Below are positions 1-9,748 of a DNA stretch of 64,000 bases, one piece after another. Numbering within the stretch: position 1 is the stretch's first letter; the number at the start of each line of letters is the position of its first letter. Both the position numbers and the translations under genes were made by a program. The DNA lies in assembly GCA_016709675.1 (NCBI GenBank), contig JADJMH010000020.1:117343-181342 (forward strand). The letters run 5' to 3'. The notes under the pieces are model-generated. The model ran no database searches. It worked only from the letters and a program-made list of their open reading frames with translations, and was not told where the DNA came from. This DNA comes from Candidatus Accumulibacter proximus. GTDB taxonomy: Bacteria; Pseudomonadota; Gammaproteobacteria; Burkholderiales; Rhodocyclaceae.

Positions 1-2
1 TG

Positions 3-104
3 GCGATCGCTGTGGCGGTTTCGCTGACTGCCTGCAACACCGTGCAGGGGATTGGCAAGGACATCGAAAAAGGCGGTCAGGCGATCGGCAAGGCGGCCCG
101 ATGA
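3..104 (+). CDS. Entericidin A/B-family small lipoprotein (5' end missing)
   Basis: Only the last 33 codons are in the window. The reading frame shows the end of a hydrophobic signal, a lipobox (Leu-Thr-Ala-Cys) and a short Gly/Lys/Gln-rich mature peptide ending in a run resembling GKDIEKGGQAIGKAAR. That pattern is typical of entericidin-type lipoproteins, which are small membrane-anchored peptides linked to envelope stress in other bacteria. In many Betaproteobacteria such a gene sits between leuC and leuD, but here it is followed almost directly by asd. Its stop codon overlaps an ATG (ATGA at 101-104). The family call is from motif recognition; the start lies outside the window. Confidence 0.75.
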   Translation, partial: AIAVAVSLTACNTVQGIGKDIEKGGQAIGKAAR

Positions 105-190
105 ACGGCTCTTCGAAGGATGAATATCGCAGGTTCGTTCGCCTTGATGGACCGCAGACCATGGGTGACGCAGTTCTGGCGGCGCTTTGA
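101..190 (+). pseudogene. Possible leuB 3' remnant (29-codon open frame)
   Basis: A 29-codon frame starts at the ATG overlapping the entericidin stop and ends in [13 protein letters not shown]. That ending closely resembles the C-terminus of 3-isopropylmalate dehydrogenase (LeuB). In related genomes leuD and leuB lie exactly here, between the entericidin gene and asd. The rest of this frame matches neither LeuD nor LeuB as far as I can tell. I infer the scar of a deletion that removed leuD and nearly all of leuB. It could also be a metagenome assembly misjoin, or a chance frame. Confidence 0.35.
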
Positions 191-216
191 GTGCGCGTAT
201 GGGAAGAGGTAGACAG

Positions 217-1347
217 ATGAAGAAGCTTGGTCTGGTTGGTTGGCGCGGCATGGTGGGCTCGGTCCTGATGCAGCGGATGATGGAAGAGGGCGATTTCGAG
301 CATGTCGAGCCGCTCTATTTCTCGACGTCCGCGGTCGGTGACAGGGCGCCGGTGCTTGCTGGCAAGGAAGCCGGAACGCTGCACGACGCGATGTCGATCG
401 AGATGCTGAGCGGGATGGATATCGTCATCACCTGTCAGGGCGGCGATTACACCAAGGCGGTCTTCCCCCGGCTGCGTGCGGCGGGCTGGCAGGGTCACTG
501 GATCGACGCTGCGTCGACGCTGCGCATGCACGATGACGCGGTGATCATTCTCGATCCGGTGAACCTCGATGTGATCAAGGGGGCGCTGGCCAGGGGTGGT
601 CGCAACTGGATCGGCGGGAACTGCACGGTTTCGCTGATGTTGATGGGCCTTGGCGGTTTGTTCCGGCATGACCTGGTCGAATGGATCAGCGCCATGACCT
701 ACCAGGCTGCCTCCGGTGCCGGAGCCCAGAACATGCGCGAACTGCTGCTGCAGATGGGTGCGCTGCATGAGGCGGTGAAGGGGCAACTCGCGAACCCGGC
801 GTCGGCAATTCTCGATATTGATCGCCAGGTTGCAGCAACCATGCGCTCGCCAGACTTTCCAACCAATCATTTTCGTCAGACGGCGCTGGCCGGAAGCGTG
901 ATCCCGTGGATCGACGTACCGGTCGAGGGCGGTCAGTCGAAGGAAGAGTGGAAGGGGGGGGCGGAGTGCAACAAGATTCTCGGTCTCCCCGCGTTTCGCA
1001 CGCCGGGCAGTATTCCGGTCGATGGCCTGTGCGTGCGGGTTGGTGCCATGCGCTGCCATTCGCAGGCTCTGACGATCAAGCTCAAACGCAACGCGCCCCT
1101 CGACGAACTGGCCGACATCATCGGGCAGGCCAACCCCTGGGTGAAGGTGGTTGCCAATGAACGCGAGCTGACCGAGCGGGATCTGACGCCGGCGGCGGTC
1201 ACCGGTACCCTGGCCATCCCGGTCGGCCGCCTGCACAAACTGGCGATGGGGCCCGAGTATCTCGCTGCCTTTACGGTGGGTGATCAGCTGTTGTGGGGTG
1301 CGGCTGAGCCACTCCGCCGGATGCTCCGCATTCTCATCGAGGATTGA
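217..1347 (+). CDS. asd: Aspartate-semialdehyde dehydrogenase
   Basis: Converts aspartyl-phosphate to aspartate semialdehyde with NADPH, the branch point to lysine/diaminopimelate, methionine and threonine. The 376-residue protein is close in length to the E. coli enzyme (367). It opens with the NADP-binding loop [14 protein letters not shown]. The catalytic cysteine lies in [11 protein letters not shown] (Cys136; Cys135 in E. coli). I chose the ATG at 217, preceded by an AGAGG-type ribosome site, over a TTG at 187, because homologs begin with Met-Lys-Lys at the Rossmann strand. dapB, a later step of the lysine branch, and metZ are elsewhere in the window. Confidence 0.97.
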   Translation: MKKLGLVGWRGMVGSVLMQRMMEEGDFEHVEPLYFSTSAVGDRAPVLAGKEAGTLHDAMSIEMLSGMDIVITCQGGDYTKAVFPRLRAAGWQGHWIDAASTLRMHDDAVIILDPVNLDVIKGALARGGRNWIGGNCTVSLMLMGLGGLFRHDLVEWISAMTYQAASGAGAQNMRELLLQMGALHEAVKGQLANPASAILDIDRQVAATMRSPDFPTNHFRQTALAGSVIPWIDVPVEGGQSKEEWKGGAECNKILGLPAFRTPGSIPVDGLCVRVGAMRCHSQALTIKLKRNAPLDELADIIGQANPWVKVVANERELTERDLTPAAVTGTLAIPVGRLHKLAMGPEYLAAFTVGDQLLWGAAEPLRRMLRILIED

Positions 1348-1371
1348 TGGCAGGATCATCAGGAAACCATG

Positions 1372-1410
1372 TCCGAGGCCCGGGCTCCGGGTGCTGGCGC
1401 GAGCCTCGGA
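1372..1410 (+). terminator. Hairpin after asd, possible terminator
   Basis: An 8-bp inverted repeat (TCCGAGGC / GCCTCGGA) with a 23-base loop follows the asd stop and precedes the AT-rich stretch upstream of fimV. There is no good T-run after it, so it may be only a stabilising or weak terminator structure. Confidence 0.3.
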
Positions 1411-1490
1411 GTCAGAAGAATGTTTAGCTTGCATGGCTAACTTCATGATGTTATTTTAATAATTCCGATTTCGACGCTCAGGGTCGCGAC

Positions 1491-4400
1491 GTGGCCAAAA
1501 AAACACATCACACATCAATGAACCTTAGACTGCGGAGCTCGGTTTGGGCCGTCGCATCCTCTTTGGCGCTTGCAGCCTGGCCTTTGACGACTGAAGCTGC
1601 CGGGCTAGGCAAGGTCAATGTCTTTTCGGCTCTTGGGCAACCTCTGCGGGCTGAACTGGAAGTGTTTGCCACGCGCGAAGAACTCTCGGGGATGAAGGCG
1701 CAACTCGCTTCCCCGGATGCCTTCAGGCAGGCTGGTGTGGAATACGCTCCGACGCTGTCGGGCATCACTCTGAGTATCGACAGGCGGCCGAATGGTCAGC
1801 CGATCATCAGACTAAGTTCCACCAAGCCGATCAACGATCCGTTTGTGGATCTGCTGCTTGAACTCAACTGGCCAACGGGTCGCTTGCTTCGCGAGTACAC
1901 CTTCCTGCTCGATCCGCCCGAGTTCTCGGCGAAAGCCACAGCTGCTGCGGGCGCGTCCATATCGAGGCCCGTCGCGACCGCCCGGCAGCCTGTCGAAGCG
2001 CGACCGCCAACGGACAGGCCGATGCGGGCGCCGAAGCCGCGGGCGAGCGAACAGCCGCCGATGTCATCGGACGGTGGTGGCACCCACGAGGTCAAGCGAG
2101 GCGAAACGCTGAGCAGTATCGCAACCGAGCTCCGGCCTGAGGGCGTGTCACTTGACCAGATGCTGCTGGGGCTTTTTCGAGCCAATCCGGATGCTTTCGA
2201 CCGGGGCAACATCAACCGGCTGAAGGCCGGCAAGATTCTTTCGGTACCGGATAAGGCCGCTCTCGAGGCGATCCCGCGGGGTGAGGCCCGGACTGTCATC
2301 GTCGCGCAGTCTTCGGACTGGGGCAATTACCGTCGAAAACTCGCTGCCGTTGCAGGCGATGCCCCCAGTAAGGACGAGGGGGCAAAGCAGCAGGCGGTCG
2401 GCAGGATCACGACCAGGGTTGAAGACAGGGCAGGCTCTGCTGCCGAGCCCAAGGATCAATTGAAGGTCTCGAAGCCCGAGCTTCCCGGGGCCAAGCAAGT
2501 GCCCGCGCCCGGTCGCTCCGACGAGGAACTGATTGCCAAGGAGAAGGCGCTCAAGGATGCCAACGAGCGTCTGGCGAGTCTCGAGCGCAGTGTGGCCGAG
2601 CTGCAGCGGCTGGTTGAACTCAAGAGCCAGAGTCTGGCCGATCTGGAGAGACAGTCTGCTGGCAAGTCCGCGTCCGCTCTCGACGTGAAGAAGCCACAGG
2701 ACGAAGTCGGAACGACGACGGCTGCGTCACCGGCGCAGCCCGCATCCGGGCCCGCGCTCGCTACCGCACCTCTTCCTGCCGGAGTGGCGCCCGTTCCCCC
2801 GGTTGCCTCGACATCGCCGGATAAGTCTGCTGGCCCGTCCGCAGAGGTCAAGCCGGCTGATGCTGTCGGTCAGGCCGTGCCTGTGGAAGCCAAGACGGAG
2901 CCCAAGGCGGCGGCGCCAAAGCCGGTCGAAGCGCCAAAGCCCGCCGCTGTTGTGCCACCACCTCCACCAGAAGAGCCCGGGTTTTTCGAAGAGTTGCTCG
3001 GTAGCCCGGCGGCCTTGGCCGGCGGCGGCGCCATTGCGGCTCTTCTCGCTGCTTACTGGTTCGTCAAGCGTCGTCGTGAGAGTACCGGCGAGACGCCGCT
3101 CGCGGAGAGCAGTACGTTAGCGCCCGCAATTGACAGTATGGAACCCAAGTCCGTATTCCGGAGTACGGGTGGACAAAGTGTCGATACATCAAATTCGCTC
3201 GGGCAAACAGACTTCAGCCAGGCAGGCCCCGGTAGCATCGACACCGACGAAGTGGATCCGGTCGCCGAAGCAGACGTTTACATGGCCTATGGCCGTGACG
3301 CACAGGCTGAAGAGATCCTTCTCGAGGCCAAGCAGAAGGATCCCCGGCGTTTTGCCATTCATCTCAAGTTGCTTGAGATTTATCTGAGCCGCAAGGACGT
3401 CAAGCCGTTTGATTTGCTAGCGACGGAACTCTTCAAGGGTACCGGGGGGTTCGGTCCTGAGTGGGAAAAGGCACTGGCGCTGGGTCGCCAGCTGGATCCC
3501 AGGAATCCGCTCTTTGCCTCTGGCCAGCAAAGTGCGCCGGAGTCTCGCGGTCCCCAGGAGACGATCATCGAAGCATCGGGCGCACCGCGTGACGCCTTTA
3601 CCAAGCCGGGGCAACTATCTCAACCGGGGCAACTGTCTCAGATGACGGCAGCGGGGCTTGCAGAGCCTGTTCGCCCGGGGCTTGCCAGCGAGACGCAGGG
3701 AGCAGAGAAGTCTGAGCCGATTGATCTTGCCGATCTTGATTTCGATCTTGGCACGAGGGAAGGCCAGCCCAGCGAAACCGGTGACGATTACCTTGAGACC
3801 ACACTGGCTTTCCCGAACACTGCGCAAGGGGATGCGCTGGATTTCGACCTGGCGACTTCCTTGCCGGAGGCCGTGGCACCTCCTCCAGATTCGGCCGCGG
3901 ATGGTGTACGGCTGGTGGAAGACGCCGGTTCCCTCGAGGAAACGATGCTGGTGTCGCCGGAGACGCAGACCAACACTGCTCGGGTTGACACCGGCCTTGA
4001 CTTCGAGTTTGATTTGGCGCCCGAGGCGCCCAGTGAGACGACCTGGGGAGCGGAGACGTTGACGCGGGGCGAAGCCGCCGAGCTGCTTGACGTGGGATCG
4101 GCAGCGGCTGAGGAGCTCCAGTTCGACGTCAGGCTGAGCGAGTCTACCGTTCTCGGTGATGCCAAGCAGCGTCCAGCGTTTGACATGTCGTCGATCAGTC
4201 TTGACCTGGCCGAGAGCGATAGTCAAAGTGTTGCGCCAGAGCGAGCTGTCGGCGCCACGCCGGATTTCTCCTTCGAGGCACAGCAGGACGATACGCTGGT
4301 CAACCCGGATTTTTCTATGGATCAGACAGATACCGAACTGAACACACAGTTCGGTGCTGCGGCTGAGTTGGCCACGCAGACCGAAATCAGCTCCAGCGAA

Positions 4401-4550
4401 GAGGTGGCCACCAAGCTCGACCTGGCCAAGGCCTATCAGGAAATGGGTGACCTGGAGGGGGCCCGGGAGCTCCTGCAGGAGGTCATCAATGAAGGTGACG
4501 CCGCCCAGCGGGAGGCCGCGCTCACCCTGCTTTCCGGACTACGCGAGTAG
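1491..4550 (+). CDS. fimV: FimV-family inner-membrane LysM protein
   Basis: A 1019-residue FimV/HubP-type protein, known in relatives to organise the cell pole and support type IV pilus assembly. In order: an N-terminal signal (hydrophobic to about residue 37, after TTEAAG), the FimV N-terminal domain, a LysM peptidoglycan-binding segment at about 197-260 (starting THEVKRGETLSSIA), a coiled coil at about 343-390, a Pro/Ala-rich linker, one membrane span at about 506-525, a long acidic cytoplasmic part, and a C-terminal TPR-like FimV domain (KLDLAKAYQEMGDLEGARE). The start is GTG at 1491; the ATG at 1518 is an alternative. The AT-rich 1425-1465 stretch probably holds its promoter. Confidence 0.93.
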   Translation: MAKKTHHTSMNLRLRSSVWAVASSLALAAWPLTTEAAGLGKVNVFSALGQPLRAELEVFATREELSGMKAQLASPDAFRQAGVEYAPTLSGITLSIDRRPNGQPIIRLSSTKPINDPFVDLLLELNWPTGRLLREYTFLLDPPEFSAKATAAAGASISRPVATARQPVEARPPTDRPMRAPKPRASEQPPMSSDGGGTHEVKRGETLSSIATELRPEGVSLDQMLLGLFRANPDAFDRGNINRLKAGKILSVPDKAALEAIPRGEARTVIVAQSSDWGNYRRKLAAVAGDAPSKDEGAKQQAVGRITTRVEDRAGSAAEPKDQLKVSKPELPGAKQVPAPGRSDEELIAKEKALKDANERLASLERSVAELQRLVELKSQSLADLERQSAGKSASALDVKKPQDEVGTTTAASPAQPASGPALATAPLPAGVAPVPPVASTSPDKSAGPSAEVKPADAVGQAVPVEAKTEPKAAAPKPVEAPKPAAVVPPPPPEEPGFFEELLGSPAALAGGGAIAALLAAYWFVKRRRESTGETPLAESSTLAPAIDSMEPKSVFRSTGGQSVDTSNSLGQTDFSQAGPGSIDTDEVDPVAEADVYMAYGRDAQAEEILLEAKQKDPRRFAIHLKLLEIYLSRKDVKPFDLLATELFKGTGGFGPEWEKALALGRQLDPRNPLFASGQQSAPESRGPQETIIEASGAPRDAFTKPGQLSQPGQLSQMTAAGLAEPVRPGLASETQGAEKSEPIDLADLDFDLGTREGQPSETGDDYLETTLAFPNTAQGDALDFDLATSLPEAVAPPPDSAADGVRLVEDAGSLEETMLVSPETQTNTARVDTGLDFEFDLAPEAPSETTWGAETLTRGEAAELLDVGSAAAEELQFDVRLSESTVLGDAKQRPAFDMSSISLDLAESDSQSVAPERAVGATPDFSFEAQQDDTLVNPDFSMDQTDTELNTQFGAAAELATQTEISSSEEVATKLDLAKAYQEMGDLEGARELLQEVINEGDAAQREAALTLLSGLRE

Positions 4551-4554
4551 TTGC

Positions 4555-4574
4555 ACGGCTGAGTGCGCAGCCGT
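4555..4574 (+). terminator. Hairpin just after fimV
   Basis: A 7-bp perfect stem (ACGGCTG / CAGCCGT) with a 6-base loop begins 5 bases after the fimV stop codon. No uridine-rich tail follows directly, so it is a weak terminator candidate or a 3'-end protecting hairpin. Confidence 0.3.
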
Positions 4575-4630
4575 AGCGCCTTCGGGGCTAGGGCCTTTCT
4601 GTTATCGACCCCCGGACTCGAGAAGCTGCC

Positions 4631-5227
4631 GTGCATCCAAGTGCTCAACTGGTCGTCTGGCTCCTGATATTGCTGCTTAGCCAGGGCATGGATGATCTAC
4701 TCCTGATGGCTACGATGCTGCTTGTGCCGCTGTTTGGAAGGTCGGTTCTGAGTCGCTGTTGGCAACTCGCCTGGGGTGCGCGCTGGATCTTCCTGTCGCT
4801 GTTTGTCATTCTTGCCTGGGGGGGAATCGGTGAAGCTGCCTGGAATGGACCCATGGCGCCCAGTCGGGAAGGTTTGCTCGACGCGTCGACGCATGTGGGA
4901 CGGCTCTTGCTGGTGTTGATGGCGGTGGCGGTATTGCGTGAGTGGATGTCTACAACGGACCTACTGACCGGCATTTACCGGCTGCTGGAGCCGATGCGGC
5001 GCTGCGGCCTGGATTCCGATCGAGGCCTTGTGCGGCTGTTATTGGTCTTGAACTACATCGAGACCATGCCGAGGCCACGCGACTGGCGCATGCTGCTCGA
5101 TGTCCCTGCAAGGAGCAATTCTGAGGTGTTCGAACTCGTTGATCAGCCACTTTCCAGTCGGGACTACCTGGTCATCGCTTTGGCGCTGGTCGCTGCCGTG
5201 CCGCTCCTCTATCTTGTGCAAGGGTGA
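4631..5227 (+). CDS. Predicted membrane protein resembling EcfT/CbiQ transporter components
   Basis: A 198-residue integral membrane protein with hydrophobic segments at about residues 6-30, 47-66, 90-108 and 177-195. The middle part, with a run of the type LLEPMRRCGLDSDRGL followed by LLLVLNYIE, recalls the coupling helices of energy-coupling-factor T components such as CbiQ. No ATPase or substrate-binding partner is nearby, so transport is only a suggestion. It starts with GTG at 4631 and ends 3 bases before truA, so the two are probably co-transcribed. Similar orphan membrane proteins between fimV and truA occur in related Betaproteobacteria, as far as I recall. Confidence 0.6.
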   Translation: MHPSAQLVVWLLILLLSQGMDDLLLMATMLLVPLFGRSVLSRCWQLAWGARWIFLSLFVILAWGGIGEAAWNGPMAPSREGLLDASTHVGRLLLVLMAVAVLREWMSTTDLLTGIYRLLEPMRRCGLDSDRGLVRLLLVLNYIETMPRPRDWRMLLDVPARSNSEVFELVDQPLSSRDYLVIALALVAAVPLLYLVQG

Positions 5228-5230
5228 GAG

Positions 5231-6049
5231 ATGAGGATCGCGCTGGCTGTCGAGTACGACGGCAGTGGCTTTCGTGGCTGGCAGACGCAGCCGGGTGGCG
5301 GGACCGTGCAGGATGCTCTGGAGGATGCGTTGCATCAGTTCGCCAGGAGTCCGATGCATGTCATCTGTGCCGGTCGGACCGATGCCGGCGTGCATGCCGT
5401 CGGTCAGGTGGTGCATTTTGACACCGCCATTGAGCGCTCAATGTTCGCCTGGGTGCGTGGTCTCAATACCTTCCTGCCACCCGCCATTGCTGTCCGGTGG
5501 GCACACGTTGTCGCGGACGACTTCCATGCCCGGTCTTCGGCCTATTCACGGCGCTACCGCTATCTCTTGCTCAACCGGCCACACCGCCCGGGCGCATGGC
5601 ATGGAAGGGTTGGCTGGCATCATCATCCGCTCGACCTGACGACGATGCAGTCGGCCGCAAAATTCTTGCTCGGCGAGCGTGACTTTTCCGCCTTTCGGGC
5701 GGCCGAGTGTCAGGCCAGTTCACCTGTGAAAATCATGCGCCGGGCGGACATACGGTGTCTCGGTGACCTCGTTAGCTTCGATTTCGAGGCGTCCGCTTTC
5801 CTTCACCACATGGTGCGCAACCTGGTGGGTAGTCTGGTTGCTGTCGGTCAGGGCAAGCATCCGCCGGAATGGATTGCCGATTTGCTGGCCAAGGGCGATC
5901 GCCGCCTGGCGGCGCCGACATTTGCTGCCGCTGGTCTGTATTTGCTGGCTGTCAGTTATCAGCCGCAGTGGGGTTTGCCGGTGACCGACGAGACGTTATA
6001 TCTGCCTTTTGGTGCCGACCTCTGCGGCGCAGGCTTGGCTGGCCGATGA
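5231..6049 (+). CDS. truA: tRNA pseudouridine(38-40) synthase TruA
   Basis: Isomerises uridines 38-40 in the anticodon arm of many tRNAs. The 272-residue protein has the N-terminal EYDGSGFRGWQTQPGG segment and the catalytic aspartate (Asp51) in CAGRTDAGVHAVGQ. The C-terminal half carries the FLHHMVRNLVGSLVAVG motif. It starts at an ATG three bases after the upstream stop, and its own stop overlaps the trpF start (ATGA at 6046-6049). That points to translational coupling of trpF to truA, the usual betaproteobacterial arrangement. Confidence 0.97.
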   Translation: MRIALAVEYDGSGFRGWQTQPGGGTVQDALEDALHQFARSPMHVICAGRTDAGVHAVGQVVHFDTAIERSMFAWVRGLNTFLPPAIAVRWAHVVADDFHARSSAYSRRYRYLLLNRPHRPGAWHGRVGWHHHPLDLTTMQSAAKFLLGERDFSAFRAAECQASSPVKIMRRADIRCLGDLVSFDFEASAFLHHMVRNLVGSLVAVGQGKHPPEWIADLLAKGDRRLAAPTFAAAGLYLLAVSYQPQWGLPVTDETLYLPFGADLCGAGLAGR

Positions 6050-6666
6050 AGCCGCGCATAAAGATTTGTGGGCTGACGCGCATCGAGGACTTGCAGCAGG
6101 CCGTGCAGGCAGGAGCTGATGCGCTTGGCCTGGTGTTCTACCCGCCGAGCAGGCGCTGCGTCGATCTGCCGACGGCAGCGCGGCTGGCACGCGGGGTGCC
6201 GCCCTTTGTCAGCATTGTCGGGCTTTTCGTCAACGCGGATCCGGCTACGGTACGGGCGACCCTGGCGGCAGTACCGATCCACCTGCTGCAGCTGCACGGT
6301 GATGAAGATGAAGCCTATTGTCGTCAGTTCGATCGACCCTACATCAAGGCGGCGCGCGTCAGGCCGGGCATGGATTTGGTACAATACGCGGCCGCCTTCC
6401 CGTCGGCACAGGCGATCCTTCTCGATGCCTTTGTGGACGGATACGGTGGCGGTGGCAGGATGTTCGACTGGTCGCTGGTGCCTCCCTCGGTGGGCAAGCC
6501 ACTGATCCTCTCCGGCGGGCTGACTGCAGACAATGTTGGCGAGGCGGTGCGTCGCCTTCGCCCCGAGGCGGTTGATGTCTCTTCGGGTGTCGAGCTCAGC
6601 AAAGGAGTCAAGGATGCCGACAAGATGCGTGCCTTCGTGGCCGCAGTCCGGGCGACTGAAGGCTGA
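6046..6666 (+). CDS. trpF: Phosphoribosylanthranilate isomerase
   Basis: Third step of tryptophan synthesis, isomerising N-(5'-phosphoribosyl)anthranilate to CdRP. The 206-residue TIM barrel begins MKPRIKICGLTR, with the catalytic cysteine (Cys8) in KICGLT. The general-acid aspartate lies in LLDAFVDGYGGGG, and the C-terminal phosphate loops are LILSGGLTADNV and VDVSSGVE. The long open frame upstream is just the truA region read in another frame. The chosen ATG overlaps the truA stop and matches the family N-terminus. trpB follows after a 176-base gap in which I see no further gene. Confidence 0.96.
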   Translation: MKPRIKICGLTRIEDLQQAVQAGADALGLVFYPPSRRCVDLPTAARLARGVPPFVSIVGLFVNADPATVRATLAAVPIHLLQLHGDEDEAYCRQFDRPYIKAARVRPGMDLVQYAAAFPSAQAILLDAFVDGYGGGGRMFDWSLVPPSVGKPLILSGGLTADNVGEAVRRLRPEAVDVSSGVELSKGVKDADKMRAFVAAVRATEG

Positions 6667-6828
6667 GCGACGTGCCATGCGAAATGTATTCACGGGATTG
6701 ATCATGCGCAGGAACTCTGGCGGTCTGACACGTACCTGCTGGCGACACCACCAGGCCAAGCATACCTGAGGCGCCGACTTGGGGTTATTTGTCGGATGCT
6801 GTGCAAACATTTTGTCGCAACAGGTTGC

Positions 6829-6835
6829 AAGGAGG
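6829..6835 (+). promoter_or_regulatory. Strong ribosome binding site that fixes the trpB start
   Basis: AAGGAGG ends 7 bases before the GTG at 6843. It rules in favour of GTG over the upstream in-frame TTG at 6789, which would add 18 residues with no resemblance to TrpB. Confidence 0.8.
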
Positions 6836-6842
6836 TTGGGCT

Positions 6843-8042
6843 GTGCATGACTATGATTTACCTGACGCCAGCGGCCATTTTGGCCCCTACGGCGGCGTCT
6901 TCGTCGCTGAAACCCTGATTGCTGCGCTGGATGAGCTGAAAGGAGCGTACGCGGCTGCCCAGCGCGATTCGCAGTTCATCGCCGAAATCGATTATGAACT
7001 CAAGCATTACGTCGGTCGGCCAAGCCCGATCTATCACGCCAGACACTGGTCGGACGTTCTCGGCGGAGCACAGATTTACCTGAAGCGCGAGGACCTGAAC
7101 CACACGGGTGCGCACAAGATCAACAATTGTATCGGCCAGGCCCTGCTGGCGCGGCGTATGAGCAAGCGGCGAGTCATCGCCGAGACCGGTGCCGGCCAGC
7201 ATGGCGTGGCGACGGCAACGGTGGCTGCCCGCTACGGCATGGAGTGTGTGGTGTACATGGGCTCGGAGGACATTCGGCGGCAGGCCGCCAATGTGTACCG
7301 CATGAAGCTGTTGGGGGCGAGCGTGGTTCCCGTCGAAAGCGGTTCGAGGACGCTCAAGGATGCCTTGAATGAAGCCATGCGCGACTGGGTGACCAATGTC
7401 GCCGAAACCTTTTACATCATCGGCACGGTGGCCGGTCCGCATCCCTATCCGATGATGGTGCGCGATTTCCAGTCCGTCATTGGTCGTGAGTCGATCACGC
7501 AGATGCAGGAACAGTGTGGCCGTCAGCCTGATGCCGTGATTGCCTGCGTGGGCGGCGGTTCCAATGCCATGGGAATCTTCTATCCCTACATCCCGGTGGC
7601 TGGGGTGCGTCTGATCGGTGTCGAGGCGGCAGGCGAGGGGATTGAGACGGGACGTCACGCCGCCTCATTGACGGCGGGTCGGCCAGGGGTGCTGCATGGC
7701 AACCGGACCTATCTGCTTCAGGACGACAATGGCCAGATCATCGAGACGCACTCGATCTCGGCCGGCCTCGATTACCCGGGCGTTGGCCCTGAGCATGCGT
7801 GGCTCAAGGACAGCGGTCGTGCGGAGTACGTCAGCGTCAGCAATGTCGAGGCGCTGGCTGCGTTTCATGACCTCTGCCGTCTCGAAGGCATCATCCCGGC
7901 GCTCGAATCGAGCCATGCCCTGGCCTATGCAGCCAGGCTGGCGCCGACCCTGGCGAAGGACAAGCTGTTGCTGGTCAACCTCTCCGGTCGTGGTGACAAG
8001 GATATGCACACCGTAGCCGAAAAATCGGGCATCAAGTTCTGA
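6843..8042 (+). CDS. trpB: Tryptophan synthase beta subunit
   Basis: Joins indole and serine to make tryptophan using pyridoxal phosphate. The 399-residue protein (397 in E. coli) begins [18 protein letters not shown] from a GTG codon. The PLP lysine is Lys92 in HTGAHKINN, preceded by [14 protein letters not shown]. The phosphate-binding loop is GGGSNAMG and the C-terminus carries [11 protein letters not shown]. trpA starts 3 bases after its stop, as expected for two subunits of an alpha2-beta2 complex. Confidence 0.98.
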   Translation: MHDYDLPDASGHFGPYGGVFVAETLIAALDELKGAYAAAQRDSQFIAEIDYELKHYVGRPSPIYHARHWSDVLGGAQIYLKREDLNHTGAHKINNCIGQALLARRMSKRRVIAETGAGQHGVATATVAARYGMECVVYMGSEDIRRQAANVYRMKLLGASVVPVESGSRTLKDALNEAMRDWVTNVAETFYIIGTVAGPHPYPMMVRDFQSVIGRESITQMQEQCGRQPDAVIACVGGGSNAMGIFYPYIPVAGVRLIGVEAAGEGIETGRHAASLTAGRPGVLHGNRTYLLQDDNGQIIETHSISAGLDYPGVGPEHAWLKDSGRAEYVSVSNVEALAAFHDLCRLEGIIPALESSHALAYAARLAPTLAKDKLLLVNLSGRGDKDMHTVAEKSGIKF

Positions 8043-8044
8043 CC

Positions 8045-8878
8045 ATGGCAAGAATAAAGGCTGCATTCGAGCGCCTGCAGGCGCAGGGGCGAAAGGCGCT
8101 GATTCCGTTCATCACGGCTGGCGATCCTGATCCGGCACTGACCGTACCGCTACTGCATGCGCTGGTTGGCGCCGGGGCCGACATCATCGAGCTGGGCGTG
8201 CCTTTCTCTGATCCAATGGCCGACGGACCGACCATCCAGAGAGCCTCCGAGCGGGCTCTGGCGAAAGGGGTCAGCCTGCGCCAGGTGCTGGTGCAGGTAG
8301 CCGATTTCCGCGCCGACAACCAGCAAACGCCGATTGTCCTCATGGGCTATGCCAATCCGATCGAGGCCATGGGCGTCGAGGACTTTGCCGCTGCCGCCTG
8401 CGCGGCCGGGGTGGACGGAGTTCTGGTGGTCGATTATCCACCCGAGGAAGGCATCGAGTTTGCACAGACCCTGCGCCGTTACGCGCTCGATCCGATTTTC
8501 CTGCTGGCGCCGACTTCGAGCAATGCGCGCATTGCCCAGGTTGGCGCTCTGGCCAGCGGCTATATTTATTATGTCTCGCTGAAGGGGGTTACCGGCTCGG
8601 CGTCTCTTGACGTCGCTGCCGTGGCCGCCCGCATTCCGGAAATCCGGGCGCGTACCGGGGTTCCGGTCGGGGTCGGTTTTGGTATTCGCGACGCGGCGAC
8701 TGCCGCCGCGGTGGCTGAGATTGCCGATGCGGTTGTGGTTGGTAGCCGGATCATCGAAGAAATCGAGCAGTCCGCATTGGACAAGGCGTGTGCCAACGTG
8801 GTCACCTTGGTGGCAGAGATTCGTCGCGGCATGGATGGTGTAGCAGAGGCTTCGAGGGGAACAACATGGGCTGGCTGA
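8045..8878 (+). CDS. trpA: Tryptophan synthase alpha subunit
   Basis: Cleaves indole-3-glycerol phosphate to indole, which passes through the tunnel to TrpB. The 277-residue TIM barrel shows the catalytic Glu49 in [11 protein letters not shown] and Asp60 in [10 protein letters not shown], plus the phosphate loop GVGFGIRD. The last 13 bases overlap the start of accD. The C-terminal tail ([10 protein letters not shown]) is slightly long because of that overlap. Confidence 0.98.
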   Translation: MARIKAAFERLQAQGRKALIPFITAGDPDPALTVPLLHALVGAGADIIELGVPFSDPMADGPTIQRASERALAKGVSLRQVLVQVADFRADNQQTPIVLMGYANPIEAMGVEDFAAAACAAGVDGVLVVDYPPEEGIEFAQTLRRYALDPIFLLAPTSSNARIAQVGALASGYIYYVSLKGVTGSASLDVAAVAARIPEIRARTGVPVGVGFGIRDAATAAAVAEIADAVVVGSRIIEEIEQSALDKACANVVTLVAEIRRGMDGVAEASRGTTWAG

Positions 8879-9735
8879 ACAAACTGCTGCCGCCAAAAAT
8901 CAAACGGAATGACAGTGGTGCGGCGCGCAAGTCGTCGCTGCCGGAAGGCTTGTGGAGCAAGTGCCCCGCGTGCGAAGCCGTTCTCTACGCGACCGATCTG
9001 GCGAACAACAGCAACGTCTGTCCCAAGTGCGGCCATCACAAGCGCCTGGAATCGCGCGCCCGGATCGATCTGTTGCTGGATGCGGAGGGACGTTCCGAGA
9101 TTGCTTCGGAGGTGTTGCCGGTCGATTCGCTCTCGTTCAAGGACAGCCGCCGCTATCCGGAGCGCTTGCGGGACGCCACCAAGGCGACTGGCGAAACCGA
9201 CGCGCTGGTGGTGGTGCGGGGCTCGATCAGGACCTTGCCGGTGGTCATCGCTGTTTTCGAGTTCGACTTCATGGGCGGCTCGATGGGGTCAGTGCTTGGC
9301 GAGCGCTTCGTGCGCGGGGTGCAGGTGGCGGTCGAGCACGGTATGCCTTTCATCTGTGTCACCGCTTCGGGCGGCGCGCGCATGCAGGAGGGTCTGTTTT
9401 CGCTGATGCAGATGGCCAAGACGACCGCGATATTGACCCGTCTTTCGCAAGCGAAGCTGCCGTTCATTTCGATCCTTACTGACCCAACGATGGGAGGTGT
9501 GTCGGCATCCTTTGCTTTCATCGGTGACGTGGTCATTGCCGAACCGGGTGCCTTGATCGGCTTTGCCGGCCCGCGGGTCATCGAGCAGACCGTTCGCGAG
9601 ACCCTGCCGGATGGTTTCCAACGTTCCGAATTCCTGCTGGAAAAAGGAGCAATCGACATGATCGTCGATCGTCGCGAAATGAAGGACCGGGTCGCGGGCC
9701 TGCTCACCTTGCTTCAGAAGCGGCCCGGAACGTAG
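8866..9735 (+). CDS. accD: Acetyl-CoA carboxylase carboxyltransferase beta subunit
   Basis: The beta half of the carboxyltransferase that moves the carboxyl group from biotin to acetyl-CoA, giving malonyl-CoA for fatty acid synthesis. The 289-residue protein has the N-terminal zinc ribbon with Cys33, Cys36, Cys52 and Cys55, followed by the crotonase-like core with [14 protein letters not shown] and [11 protein letters not shown]. The start ATG lies inside the trpA end. The trpB-trpA-accD-folC order is common in Proteobacteria. Confidence 0.98.
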   Translation: MGWLNKLLPPKIKRNDSGAARKSSLPEGLWSKCPACEAVLYATDLANNSNVCPKCGHHKRLESRARIDLLLDAEGRSEIASEVLPVDSLSFKDSRRYPERLRDATKATGETDALVVVRGSIRTLPVVIAVFEFDFMGGSMGSVLGERFVRGVQVAVEHGMPFICVTASGGARMQEGLFSLMQMAKTTAILTRLSQAKLPFISILTDPTMGGVSASFAFIGDVVIAEPGALIGFAGPRVIEQTVRETLPDGFQRSEFLLEKGAIDMIVDRREMKDRVAGLLTLLQKRPGT

Positions 9736-9748
9736 TGATGAGCAGCGC

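Noticed and set aside
6667..6842. A possible trp leader peptide (30 codons at 6677-6769) between trpF and trpB
   Set aside because: It contains only one Trp codon, has no ribosome site, and no terminator/antiterminator pair is visible before trpB.
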